Positions 23,886 through 35,500 of a DNA stretch of 64,000 nt are shown here, in pieces. Origin of the DNA: Tribonema minus (lineage: Eukaryota > Sar > Xanthophyceae > Tribonematales > Tribonemataceae); the NCBI GenBank assembly GCA_017506865.1, contig JAFCMP010000060.1, forward strand, positions 186,001-250,000. The letters run 5' to 3'. The notes below the pieces were generated by a model. It did no database searches, was not told the origin of the DNA, and saw only the letters and a program-made list of their open reading frames with translations. The translations under genes and the position numbers were made by a program. Numbering within the stretch: position 1 is the first letter of the stretch; every line of letters starts with the position of its first letter.

Positions 23886-26043
23886 ATGGCGATCCGCATG
23901 GGACTGACCGTGGGTGGCACCACAGATGTGTCGTCCCTCAAGGATCAGGTGCAGAGGTTCGTCCCACGAAAATTTGAGGCACCGCCAGAAGGAACCAGCG
24001 CTTTCTTAAGGCCGGCTCTAGACGGCCTGGCGAAGGAGCAGCTGTCGCACAAGTGCGTGCGAACGATAGTAGACAACTTCGAGAGGATACCGGTCTACAA
24101 TGGGGTGCCAGCGAAGTTCTTGTCGGCCATCACCACAAACCTTAGCACCTCTCTAGACCCTCAGGTATGTTATCATGTGTCCTTGAACGAGCCACCATCG
24201 AATCCTGCCATTGCGTAGGCCGGATCGCCATCAGCACCTGCCGACTGCTGCCAACCCTCAAGCCATGGATTACTCAACAGCCGTCAGCTGAAGTGACATC
24301 TATCCCCTGCTCGCTTCTGTTACATCCTGCACCTGCGTGTTCTGCACCGCTCATCGCAGGTGGCGGCCCTATATGTATTTGACGAAAACTACTGGAAGCG
24401 GCGATGCGTGGAGCAGCTGGGCTGGTCGGCGTGCCAGCTCATAGAGCACGGCCTGACGTGGAAGCAGCTCTTCTTTGAGAATTACGTCGCACGCAGCATA
24501 GAGGCATTCAAAGCGCCACCGCCGCCAGGTGATTTCCGCCCGTAGGCAGCTGGTAGCCATGGCGAGCGATATGTGTTGCTGGTGATCTGGGGGCAGCACC
24601 GGCCATGCGTAATTTCCGCTGGTTAAATTGCACAGACATGTGAGCAGAGGTGCCACAGCGCTGACATGAGTGGCGGTGCGGTTGAGCCTTGTCAATGCTA
24701 GCATGTAGATGATACTGGTGTGCGCCAGATGATGCAAACATGACCCAACCGCACGATGCCATCTGCAGCACAGCATAGTACCGCGGCAGCTGGGAAGGTG
24801 TGCTCAGCGTGCTCCGCTGCCTTCAGCAGCTGCAGTGCATGAATGCTGCAATTCGTCCACAAGTTGCAGGACACACCACTTCTGAGTACTGCACCTTACT
24901 TCTGGTCTCTTGACTGGCGGCGCAGCGGCTGCTGCCGCGCTGCAGGGAGCGCAGGGCAGGTGACGTGTGCGCGGCAGTGCGCCTGCAGCCATCACGCATG
25001 CACGTCCTGCAGCCGTGCAACAAACGTATTGAGCTCACGGGGCGCTGCGCGACAGTTGCACATGCATACCGGCAGCAGCCGCACGGTAGTATTGACCGAC
25101 ATGTAAAGCAGCCGCCAGCTCTGTTCACCGCACGCGTTCAGTCGCTGTGCCACCACGCCACCCTCTTCAACTGCCTCCCTGACAGTGCCCCCCCCCCCCC
25201 CACCCCGCAACTGCGCCCCCCCCTCTTCAGACCCCGACGGCGGCGGCGGCGCGGAGGCGAAGCAGGACGGCGGCGACTCGCTGGAGGCTCTGCTGCAGCT
25301 GCTGCGCTCGTGCCAGGACTACGTCTTCACGCTGCAAGTGGGGCAGATGCTGGGGCACCTGGACATGGAGCGCGTGTGCGCGTGCCTGCCCAACCTCGCG
25401 TGCCTGGACCTCACGTACGGCGTCAGGAACATAGGTGACGCAGGGGCAGGGGCGCACGCACGCGGGGGGGGGGGGGGGGGGGGGGGAGTCTCACTCCAAA
25501 CCAAAAGCTGACGGGCCTGGCACGAAACGTATATTTTCCCCCTGCCTGTATCCTGTTTTTTGCCTCGGGGATGCGCGATGCAGCAGTGCTCATCCCGTGC
25601 AACGTGTTCAATATCAACCTCAGCAGTGACCTCGAGTTGACGTGCCCTAGCGCAGCAGGCAGCGGGACGCGCAAGCACCCCCGCATGCAACGAACCGCAT
25701 TGCGCAACCTCAAACTCCCCCATCGCACGCCTGCCCCACCCCCATTTCGTCTCCCAACCTCAACCCCCCCCCCGCCACCCCCCCCCCCCCCCCCCCCGCC
25801 CCCCAGGCATGAAGTACGAGCGCATGCTGCTCGGCATGAAGATCAGCGACGCGGCGGCGCTCGCGCGCGCGCTGCCCGCGGCGCCGTGCCTCACGACCCT
25901 CGCGCTGCGCGGCGGCCTCGTCGACGACGACCTGCTGCGTATGCTCGCGGCGGGCCTCGCGCGCGCCGCGACGCTCACGCACCTCGACCTCTCCCACAAC
26001 CGCATCGCGGACCACGGCGCGCGGCTGCTGGCGCGCCTGCTGT

Positions 26044-26080
<37 letters not shown>

Positions 26081-27888
26081 GCTCACGGCGCTGAGCCTCG
26101 CGGACAACGCGATCCGCGCGGAGGGCGCGCGCCACCTCGGGCGCGCGCTGCGCGAGAACGACGCGCTGCAGGCGCTGAACCTGCGGCTGAACCGGCTCAC
26201 GGACGACGGCGGGCGCATGCTGCTCGAGGGGCTGCGCGACAACGCGACGCTCACGTCGCTCAACCTCAGCGGCAACTCGCTCGGTGAGCGGCCGCGCGCG
26301 CGCGGTGTTGTGTTTTGCCTGACAGCGCTGCCTGCGCCTGGCTGTGGATGTTCGGTGGTCAGTGTGTCTTTGCGCGATGCCTTCGACGCGCGCATGCCTG
26401 CGTTGCCGCAAAGTGGTGTGTCGCACGCGCTACTGTGTGTTCTGCTTGGGCTTTTTGCCTGCGCCTGGCTATGGATGTTCGGCGATCAGTGCATCTCTGT
26501 GCGAGGCGTGCATGCGTGTGTTGCCGCAAAGTTGTGTGTTCACCGCCAACTGCAGCGGTACGCAAATTCTTCGCTGCCAGGTGCCATGTGACGTGTGCTC
26601 TGACAGTTCCACCCCGCCATCGCCCCCGCTGCGGCGTAGGGTCCCTTCCCGCTCTGCACACATTGCACGGAGCAGCATTCCTTCTTGGTTTGCCGCGGCA
26701 GGGCCATGAAATGCGCTATCTTGCCATTATCAGTGATGCCCACAAATGCCGCCACAGCATTGGCTCTAGCAGTGCCCTCGGCACTGCCACCTCCGCTGAC
26801 GTTGGGCACACAACATATCAGCAGCGGTTTGGTGGAATGCTGCTACATAGCCGTGCGATGCGCAAAGCAGCGTTCCTGCCGCCACCGCTGCTGCGCTAGC
26901 GCCGGCGCGCGACAGGGACTCCCTGCCTCGCGACGTAGCTCCTCAACACACATGTGTGGCGATGTTCGCCCATGTTTTCATGGTCGTTTCATTGGAGCGC
27001 TGCTGCAGCTGCGTCACATGCCCAATCAGCACACAAGTGCGCCTGGCCGTTTGCGGGCGCCTCATGCATGGCTGTACTGCGTGCGGTGACAAGCGTCACC
27101 CACGGTGGCACGGGCGCCGGAGCCTCGACGTCACAGGCGCCAACGTTGCGCTGATGTCTGGAATCGGCTTCGGTGCTTGACAACAAAGATGCAGACACCC
27201 GCCTTCATCTGCCGTTACTTGTGAGCTCGTCCGGGCACTGTTGTGACCCTGCTGCCGCACTTGCCTGCTTGACCTGTATCTCCTTCACCGCGACGTGCGG
27301 CAGCGCCGCCTCCGCCGCTGTCTCCACGGGCCGCGCCGGTCCGCGCGCGACGCGCATCGATGACGCGCGCGGGTACAAAACCCTTCCAGTCACTCCCACC
27401 CCCCACCCACCCACCCCCCTGCCCCCCCCGGCCCCTCACTTCTGTCCCCCGTCCCCCTAGTTTGCAGGGCGCCGTCGTCCTCGGAGCGCTGCTGCGCAGC
27501 CCCGGCACAGGCACTTCACCCCCCCCCCACCCACGCTCCCGCCCCCCCGGCCCCTCACTTCTGTCCCCCTTTCCCCTAATTCACAGGGCGCGAGACCGCC
27601 GTCGTCCTCGGAGCGCTGCTGCGCAGCCCCGGCCACGGCCTGCGCGTCCTCGACCTCAGCAGCAACGAGCTCACGGACGACGACGCGCGCACGCTGCGCG
27701 CGGCGCTGGAGGCGCGGCCGGCCGGCGGCGGCGGCGGCGGCGGCGGCAGCAGCGCCGGCGGCGCTCCCATCGTGAGCCTCGACCTGCGCGCCAACCGGCT
27801 GTCGGCGGGGCTGGAGGACCTGGAGGCGATCGAGGCGCGCGTGCACGCCAACGAGCTCGCGGAGCGCGGCGAGCGCGGCGGTGCGTGA
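23886..27888 (+). CDS. TCTE1: DRC5/TCTE1-like LRR subunit of the nexin-dynein regulatory complex
   Basis: Five exons: 23886-24164, 24360-24528, 25231-25434, 25807-26283, 27587-27888. They total 1431 nt (476 aa), all in phase. The N-terminal part has FLRPALDGLAKEQLSHKC and VAALYVFDENYWKRRC, then LTWKQLFFENYV, typical of TCTE1/DRC5. A leucine-rich repeat domain follows across exons 3-5, with LTYGVRNIGMKYERMLLGMK, LTHLDLSHNRIADHGARLLA and LRVLDLSSNELTDDDA. This protein bridges outer-doublet microtubules in motile axonemes, so the organism should be flagellated. Two Gly runs (about 26045-26081 and 27722-27748) interrupt the LRR domain. A TGTAA occurs 37 bp past the stop, a possible poly(A) signal. 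Confidence 0.9.
26309..26550 (+). repeat. Tandem duplication inside DRC5 intron 4
   Basis: Two copies of about 125 bp share TTTTGCCTG, GCGCCTGGCT.TGGATGTTCGG, ATCAGTG..TCT, GCATGCNTGNGTTGCCGCAAAGT and GTGTG. They are non-coding and follow the exon 4 donor. Confidence 0.75.
27415..27633 (+). repeat. Tandem copy of the DRC5 exon 5 acceptor and exon start
   Basis: Copy A (about 27423-27511) and the native sequence (about 27541-27633) share CGGCCCCTCACTTCTGTCCC, a CAGGG acceptor and CGTCGTCCTCGGAGCGCTGC plus GCAGCCCCGG. Copy A lacks 8 nt after the acceptor, so using it would shift the frame. Confidence 0.85.
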
Positions 27889-29527
27889 CGCTCGCGCCTC
27901 TGCTAGGACGCACGCGCACTCCCTTGTAAATGGAAGCATTATGTTCGGTGCGCCGCGGGCTCGGTGAAGTGCGCCTCGTGCTGCACGGCCCACTCTTTCG
28001 TTTGTCGTGTGTGTGTGCGCCGGCACCTGCGGGTTCACCTGCCGGCTAAGGCGCGCGCGCGGGCGTGCGCACGCCGCGGGAGCGGCTTCATGATTGCGGT
28101 TGCCTTGAAGTTCCGCATTTCCGTCGCTGTGCAGCGCGTGAGGCTCATGACACGAGGTGCGACATGACAGAGTTCATGGCGAGTGCGCGCCTCTCACGCG
28201 CTCGTCGGCATCGCATCGCATCAAGCGACGCTCCAAGCGGGGTTCCGTTTCCGCGCCCACCGCCAGTCGCTGGCGCTGTGGGCGCGTAGTGACGGGTGAG
28301 GGGGTTAGGGGTAGAACTAGGGTCAAGGGATCTGGGCGCGTACTACCGGCAGTGCCCGGCAGTGCGCGCAGCGCGCACTGTGTGCGCGAGTCGCGTCTAT
28401 GGCTGGTGCGCTGCGGAGAGACGCGGCTGCAGCCGCCGTTTAAACCCCAACCCCGAGCGCCGCCCCTCTCGCAACTCCGACTGTGCGTTTTGCAGCGTCG
28501 GCGAGCTTCGGCGCGCCTCTGCTGTCTATTTCTACACTTCTAGTTACAAGGAAGGCCCTGTCTAATCCTCCGGAGGCAGGGGGCGAGGGGCCCCTTAGGC
28601 TTCTCATAGTGGAGAGGAGGTAGCAAGTATGTAGTGTAGCAAGCAGTGTAGTTATATAATCTAACCCCAAGTCAGCGCACGCGCAAGGCGACCTCATGCT
28701 GCAGGTTTGCAGCAGGCGCTGGTGGGCGGAGGCGCGGTGCATGGCGCCGGGCCTGCGCTGCGCCGCTTTCCGCCTGCGCCGTTGAAATCTGCCAACGTTC
28801 GTTCGTTCAGTCAACAGAATGGCCGCCGCCGCGGGCTGTCGAGCGTGCGTGGCCCATCCTGACGCCCGCGCTAGACCAGCGCATGCGCGACGCCGAAATA
28901 TGTATATAAGGCTGATCTGTCACTGTAGAATGGGATGCGCAACACTGAGTGAGTATGAGAGAGAAGAAAAAGAGTTGATCGCTGCTGGTGGAGCATCGCC
29001 AACCGGCGCCTGCATTGCAGTTGCACAATCACAGATGGAAATTGCCTCGTGCCGAGCATACATGGCGCGGAATCAAGCGCAAAAAACTCTGCATTCGTGC
29101 AGCTCTATGCCTGCCGCCGCAGCTGTGGGGGGAGGCCATCGCTTCCAACATGACATCTGATGTGATGTATGCCACGCCATCTGCGCTAGGCACGGGATTT
29201 TGTAAGGGTCCCTCAAGGGTGCAGGTGCGCTCTGGGGGCCTGCAACGGCCGCCGGCGTGCCCCCCATGCTCATTTATACATTGTACCATCGGCTGGGTCC
29301 CCTTTGGGCATGCACAAGCGCTGGATTGCCGTCCGACAGCCTCCGATGTTACTAGGAGCAGGGCCAGGAACACGGATTGGCGCGTCACGCAACAGCAGCA
29401 GCGCCGCCGCCGACAAAGCGCTGCAGGTGCTCACCACCCCCCCTAGAGCACCCTAACGGGCTCACCTACAGCCCCCCCCCACCCCCCGCGCTCCCGGGTA
29501 CGTAGGTATCGCTACTCTCCGCGCGCC
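27889..29527. other. Intergenic region, no gene recognised
   Basis: Separates the convergent 3' ends of the DRC5-like and WD40 genes. GC-rich near the gene ends and AT-richer around 28560-28680. A pentamer-like GTTCGTTCGTTC occurs at 28799. No RNA gene or protein exon was recognised. Confidence 0.55.
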
Positions 29528-32500
29528 TCAGTACAGCTCGCCGGCGTCCTCCTCGATGATGTCGATGATGCGTATCGACGCGTCGCCGCCCGCGACGGCG
29601 AGCTTGAGCGGCGCGCCCTCGTCCTGAGCGCTGCCGCCGCCGCAGGGCATGAAGTCGAGCGTGAAGACGCCGCGCGAGAGGCCCGCGACGGTGCCCACGA
29701 GCGCGTTGCCGTTGCGCCGGTCGAAGACGCGCGCCTCGTTGGCGCCGCTGCCGCCCGCGGCCGCGTAGCGCGCGCGCGCGTCGCCGCGCCCGCCGCTGAG
29801 CTGCGGCGGCGCAGTGCGCATGCGACCGTGCGTATGAAGATGGTAAGTATATGTACTGTTTGTGCGCGAGGCGATGAGTGTGGGGAGGGGAGTGCGGGCC
29901 CTCTTGGCACATGGTACTTCGAAGTACGAGATCTGACGTATCGGTGTTGCTACCCCTTGCCCCAGCAGCTCCCAACAAACAGCAGCAGCAGCAGCCGCTG
30001 AGCGGCGGCGGCGCGAGAGCGCACGAGAGAGAGCGCAAAAGGGGCGGAGGAGAGTGAGCGTTGCGGTGGGGGGTGGGACGGGGGGGAACAGGGCTGGCGC
30101 GGCGTGTCGCGTGGCGCGGGCAATGAGCCGCTTGGTTGCGCGCATGCGCACTGACCCTCGCAGCTCCCAACGAACAGCAGCAGCAGCAGCAGCAGCCGCT
30201 GAGCTGCGGCGGTGGCGCGCAGCGCGCGTGCGAGCGTGCGAGGAAGATCAGCATCTGTACTGTTTGTGCGCGAGGCACTGAGCGTGGGGGGGGGGTGCGG
30301 GCCTTTTCGGCACGTGGTATGAGATTTGATCCTACCATCGTACCTATCCATGTTCCTATCCCTGCACCTGGCAGCTCCCGACGAACAGCAACAGCAGCAG
30401 CAGCGGCCGCTGAGCTGCGGCGGCAGCGCGCAGCGCGCGCGCGAGCGTGCGAGGAGGGTGAGCGCATGTACTGTCTGTGCGTAAGGCGATGAGTGCGGGG
30501 AAGGGGGGCGCAGTGTGCGTCGTGGCGGGCTTGAACCCGCTCTCAGCATGGTTTCAGATCCCACTGCATCATTGCGTCTGCACCCCTACCCCTGGCCTTG
30601 GCATTGCCAACACAAACAGCGGCAGCAGCGCTGGTGGCAGCACGAGCAGCCGGCGCCGCAGAGCGCGTCTGGGCCGCTGTGACGGCACTGCATCGACCTG
30701 TCCCCCCCCCCCCCCCCCACCGACCCACCCCCAACAACTTCCCTACAATTCCGTGACAGCAGTGCTCACCTGCGCAGCGTAGAGCAGCGTCGGCCGCGCC
30801 GCGCCGCCGCCGCCGCCGCCGCCGCTGCCGCCGTTCCACGGCACCGCGGAGATGCGCTTGCCGCTGCCGTAGTCCCACAGCTCCAGTGGATCGTCTGGCC
30901 GCCAGCTGCCCGTCAGCACCTCGCCGTTGCAGACGTCCAGGGCGTCGCCGCTGCGGCAGCGACAGAGCAAACGCAGGATTGAACTTTATGTTGGGAGTTG
31001 AGGTTGACGTTGGTTACAAGCAGGATGCGTACTTGCACCCCGACAGTTTGTTGGCAGGATGAGGATAAGAATTGGGGTCGAGGTCAAGGCTAGTTGTAGG
31101 CGGGTTGCGCACTCGCCCCCCGACTACTGGTCGACGTGGCAGCAGAGGAGCTGCAGCGCTTGCGTGCGCTCGCGACGGCGGCGTGCGAGCAGGGGGCGGG
31201 GGCGCGCGCGCGGCGGAGCGGCGTCACGGTCACGTCCGCTCTCAGCTGCGCCGCACGAGGTGCTGCGCGCCGAACTGGTGAGACGTCCCAGCCAGGCAGC
31301 CGATGGCCTCGCGAACGACCCGCTCCGCTGCAGCAGAGGTCGTCGCGCGCTGCTGCTGCTGCTGCTGCGGTCGCGAGCACGTGCGGAGACTGAGGGCCTC
31401 GGGGAGCCTGGAGGCGCTCGGCCGGAGTCAGTGCTCAGCGCCATCGCTGCGCCGGGGGGGGGGGGGCTGCAGTGCACAAAGAAACAGTCTTAGGTTGCGC
31501 GCCGGCGCGCGCCACCGCCGCCCACATGCGCAGCGCGAAGAGCGCGACACGCCGCAGCCCCCCCCCCCCCGCCACCACACACACACACACACACGCACGC
31601 ACCAGGTTCCACCTTCCTGCACGCCAGCGTTGCATGAGCCGGCCCTGTGCACATCATCGCATACGATACCTACCTGATGTGCGGCCCCGTAGATGGCGAG
31701 CACGGAGTGGCCCGCGCGCGCATGTCCCAGAACTGATTACAACGCAATGCTGCTAACTTGTCCCCCGCAAGCGCGCGCGCCGCTGCCCGCGCGCGAAATG
31801 TGTCAGCGCTAGGCACCGACACCCCGCTGTGCCCCCCCCCCCCCCCCAATCTACAGCCGCACTGCTCGTATGCGATACATGAGACGGTGCTCACATGCAT
31901 GTACGCCTGGTGTGCACGGCCAATGCACCGCGCGCACGCGGCGCACGAACCAGCGCTGCTGCGCACGCACCTGATGTGCGGCCCGTAGATGGAGCGCACG
32001 GGGGGCCCCGCTCGCGCGCGCGTCTCAGAACTGACAAGAACGCAATGCGCGCAATGCGCGCTGAAGTCGTACCGCACAAGCGCGCGCCGCTGTCCCCGTG
32101 CAAATAGTGCCAGAGCCAAGGCGACACCCTGTTGTGCGCCCCCCCCACACAAATTTACAGCCCGCACGGCTCGAACATGCCTTGCATGAAACAGTGCTCT
32201 CATGTACTTGCTTTGCATGAAACAGCGCCCCCATGCCAACCGCCCTCCCCCCCCCCCCCCACCCACAGCCCGCACTGCTCGCACTACTCGCTTGCCATAC
32301 ATGAGCTAGCGAGTGCTACAGTACCCACATACCTGATGTGCGGCCCGTAGATGGAGCGCACGGAGTGCCCCGCGCGCGCGTCCCAGAACTGCACCGTGTT
32401 GTCCCAGCCGCCCGTGAGCACCATGTCGCGCTCGCGCGGCACGTACTTGAGCGCAAAGACGCGGTTCGAGTGCCCCGCGGTGGCGCTCGCGCCGTAGCCC

Positions 32501-35500
32501 GCGCCGCCCTGTGATTGCGGAGGGTCACCAGGTGAAGTAATGCCAATGCGCCTGTACTTCAAGTGCTCGTGCCGCTGACCTGCAGCAGCAGTGCTGTCAC
32601 AGTTTGAGTGGCCCGCGGTGGCGCTCGCGCCGTAGCCCGCGCCGCCCTGCACCAGAGAAGAGTCACGCGGGCGAAGTTAACGCGACTTCGTCTGTACTTC
32701 AAGTGTATGTGACACGCTCGTGCCGCTGACCTACAGCAGCAGTGCTGTCACAGTTTGAGAGGCCTGCGGTGGGTTGAGCGCAAAGACGCGGTTCGAGTGA
32801 CCCGAGGTGGCGCTCGCGCCGTAGCCCGCGCCGCCCTGTGATTGCGGACGGTCACCAGGTGAGGTAATGCCAATGCGCCTGTACTTCAAGTGCTCGTGCC
32901 GCTGACCTGCAGCAGCAGTGCTGTCACAGTTTGAGTGCCCCGCGGTGGCGCTCGCGCCGTAGCCCGCGCCGCCCTGCGATGCCGGAGGTCACCAGGTGAG
33001 GTAACGGCACTGCGCCTGTAGTTCAAGTGCGCAGGGCGCAATATTGCGCGCTGAATGTAGACCTACAGCAGCAATACTGTCACAGTTTGACGATGCCACA
33101 GTGTGAGTGCCTCGCGGTGGCGCTCGCGCCGTAGCCCGCGCCGCCCTGCGATCGCGGAGAGTCACGGGGCGAAGTTAACGCGACTGCATCTATACTTCAA
33201 GTGTGCAAATCCTCCCCTTAACACCACAAGCCCCGCGCCGCCCTGCGATCGCGGAGAGTCTCGGGAGGAAGTGACGCAATCGCATCTGTACTTCAAGTGC
33301 GCACAGGCGCAACGTCGCGCGCTGATGCCGACCTACAGCAGCACTGCTGTCACAGTTTGAGTGGCATGCAGCGGCGCTCGCGTTGTCACCGGCGCCGCCC
33401 TGTGCGGTGGGGTCAGGGCGCTATGGAGGCGGAGGGTAACGGGATTGAGCAAACGAAGCCGCAGCCGTACTTTGAGTGCACGTGGCGGCGCGGCGCGTGC
33501 GCTCATGCCGCTGAACCTGCAGCGGCGGCGCTCTCGCTGTTCGAGTCACAGAGTACCATCGCGCGCTGATGCTGCCCTACAGGCTCTTCCAAGTACGGTT
33601 ACGCCTCCATCGAGCGCCACTGCCATACTGGACACGAGCTGCAGGTGTAAGAGTAAGAAGAGCAGTTGTTATTCTTTTCCAACATTATCTGGCTGGAGTG
33701 GAGTGAACAAGAGGAACAGCACTGCCTCTCTGTCGCAGTTCAAGAGGCCTGCGGTGGCGCTAGCGCCGCAGCCGGCGGCGACCTAAGTGGAGCGTAACAG
33801 CGGCGGAGAGTCACGAGAGCGATGTGCGACGGCATCCATACTTCAAGTGCGCGCGCCCGCAGCCAAGTGCGTCACGCGTGTGCCGTGGCCGCGCCCCCCC
33901 GTTTCGCAGCCCGCCTGCTGCCCACTGCAACGAACCCAAAAGACCACAACGCCAGCGGTGCGACACCAAACTACAAGGCGCAACGACTCTGCTGTACTAC
34001 GCTGAGGCCCTGCCGGGCCGTTTCGTTGAAATCTGCGGCGCAGCCCCGTCGGTGTGGCAGGCGTGCCACCTGACCCTGGCGCTAACCCCAATGCCACGCG
34101 AACGGCGGAGCGCACCAGCGCTGAGCCATGCTGTATTGTGCTGGTGCTGTTGCTGCTGCTGCCGCCGCTGCTGCTGCCGCCGCTGCTGCTACCGCTGCTG
34201 CGCTTGACACGCTGCACGCCACGTCTGCGCAGCGGCGCGGGCGACTGTGCACGCGGTGCCAGGCGTTGTCGCGCGCAGTATCTGAGTGCACCGCGGCAAA
34301 TGTGGCGCCGGTGCCCGCTAGCGCACGCTGCGTGCGGTCGTGACCGCGGTCCCTCTTGGTCGGCACGACTCCAACCCCTGACTCTGGAAAACCCTAAGTC
34401 AGACGCCTTACCCTAGCCCCTGACCGTGACCACAGGCGTGCGCCGTGAAGCCCGCTCGTCTCTCGGCCGCAACATGCCCAGATTCCGGCTGCACCCCGTC
34501 TCACTCGGATCTGGCTCTTGCCCTAACCCGTGTCCGCCTCACCTTCATGCGCGCGACCTCCTGCTTGGTGGTCTCGTCGTACACGCGCACCGTGTGGTCC
34601 TTGCCCGCGGCGGCGAACGCGCCGCCGTCGCCGCGGTAGTCGAGCGCGTACAGCTGCGTGTCGGCCTCCAGCGTGCTCAGGCACTTGCCGCTCGTCATGT
34701 GCCAGTGCTGGACGGTGCCGCCCGCGCCGACGGCGACGAGCACGTTGCGAGTCTTGCTCGCGGCGGTGGCGGGCCTGCAGAAGGGGGGGGGGGGGCGTTT
34801 CACTGGAAAAGCACGCAACTTCAAGGGCAAAAGCTGCACTTTGTGCGCTTGTGTGACAATTGGCGACGACGCCGACGGCGATCAGGACGTTGCGCGTCTT
34901 GCTCGCGGCGGTGGCGGGCCTGCGGGGGGGGGGGGGGGGTGCGTGCGTCAGCGCTGTTGAGTCAGCTCGCGACGTTCGGGCGAGCTGCACTCCCTGTGCC
35001 TTGCGCGTGCTTGTACGACGATTGGCGTCGACAGTGACGGCGACCAGGAGGTTGCGCATCTGCTCGCGGCGGTGGTGGCCCTGAACGGGAGGGGAGGGGC
35101 AATGCTGCCGCGGCGCGTGATGCGCGCGCGTGCGGCAGCGCTGCCGAGGCACCTCTGCTCGAGTAGTACTTGGAGGTGCAGTGAGGCACGTGGCTTCAAG
35201 GCGCACTTGGCTAACCCTAACCCTAACCCTAACCCTAATCCTCACCCTCACCCTCACCCTAACCCTAACCATAACCCTAACCCTAACCATAACCCTAACC
35301 CTGTGTCTCAGAGATACTGCTGTGACAAGGCACAGCAGTGCGGTTGTAACGCGTTGCGCAGTCGGCGATCATCGACGAGCGCATTGCGCGTCTCGCTCGC
35401 GGCGGTGGCGGGCCTGCGCGCCGGGAAGAGCGCGCGTGCCTCGACGCTGGTGAGTCGGCGTCTGCATGAGTACACCAAAGTACCACGTCGACTGTGGCGG

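Noticed and set aside
29960..33790. CRISPR-like arrays
   Set aside because: Repeats are spliceosomal exon fragments with similar, not unique, spacers in a eukaryotic gene.
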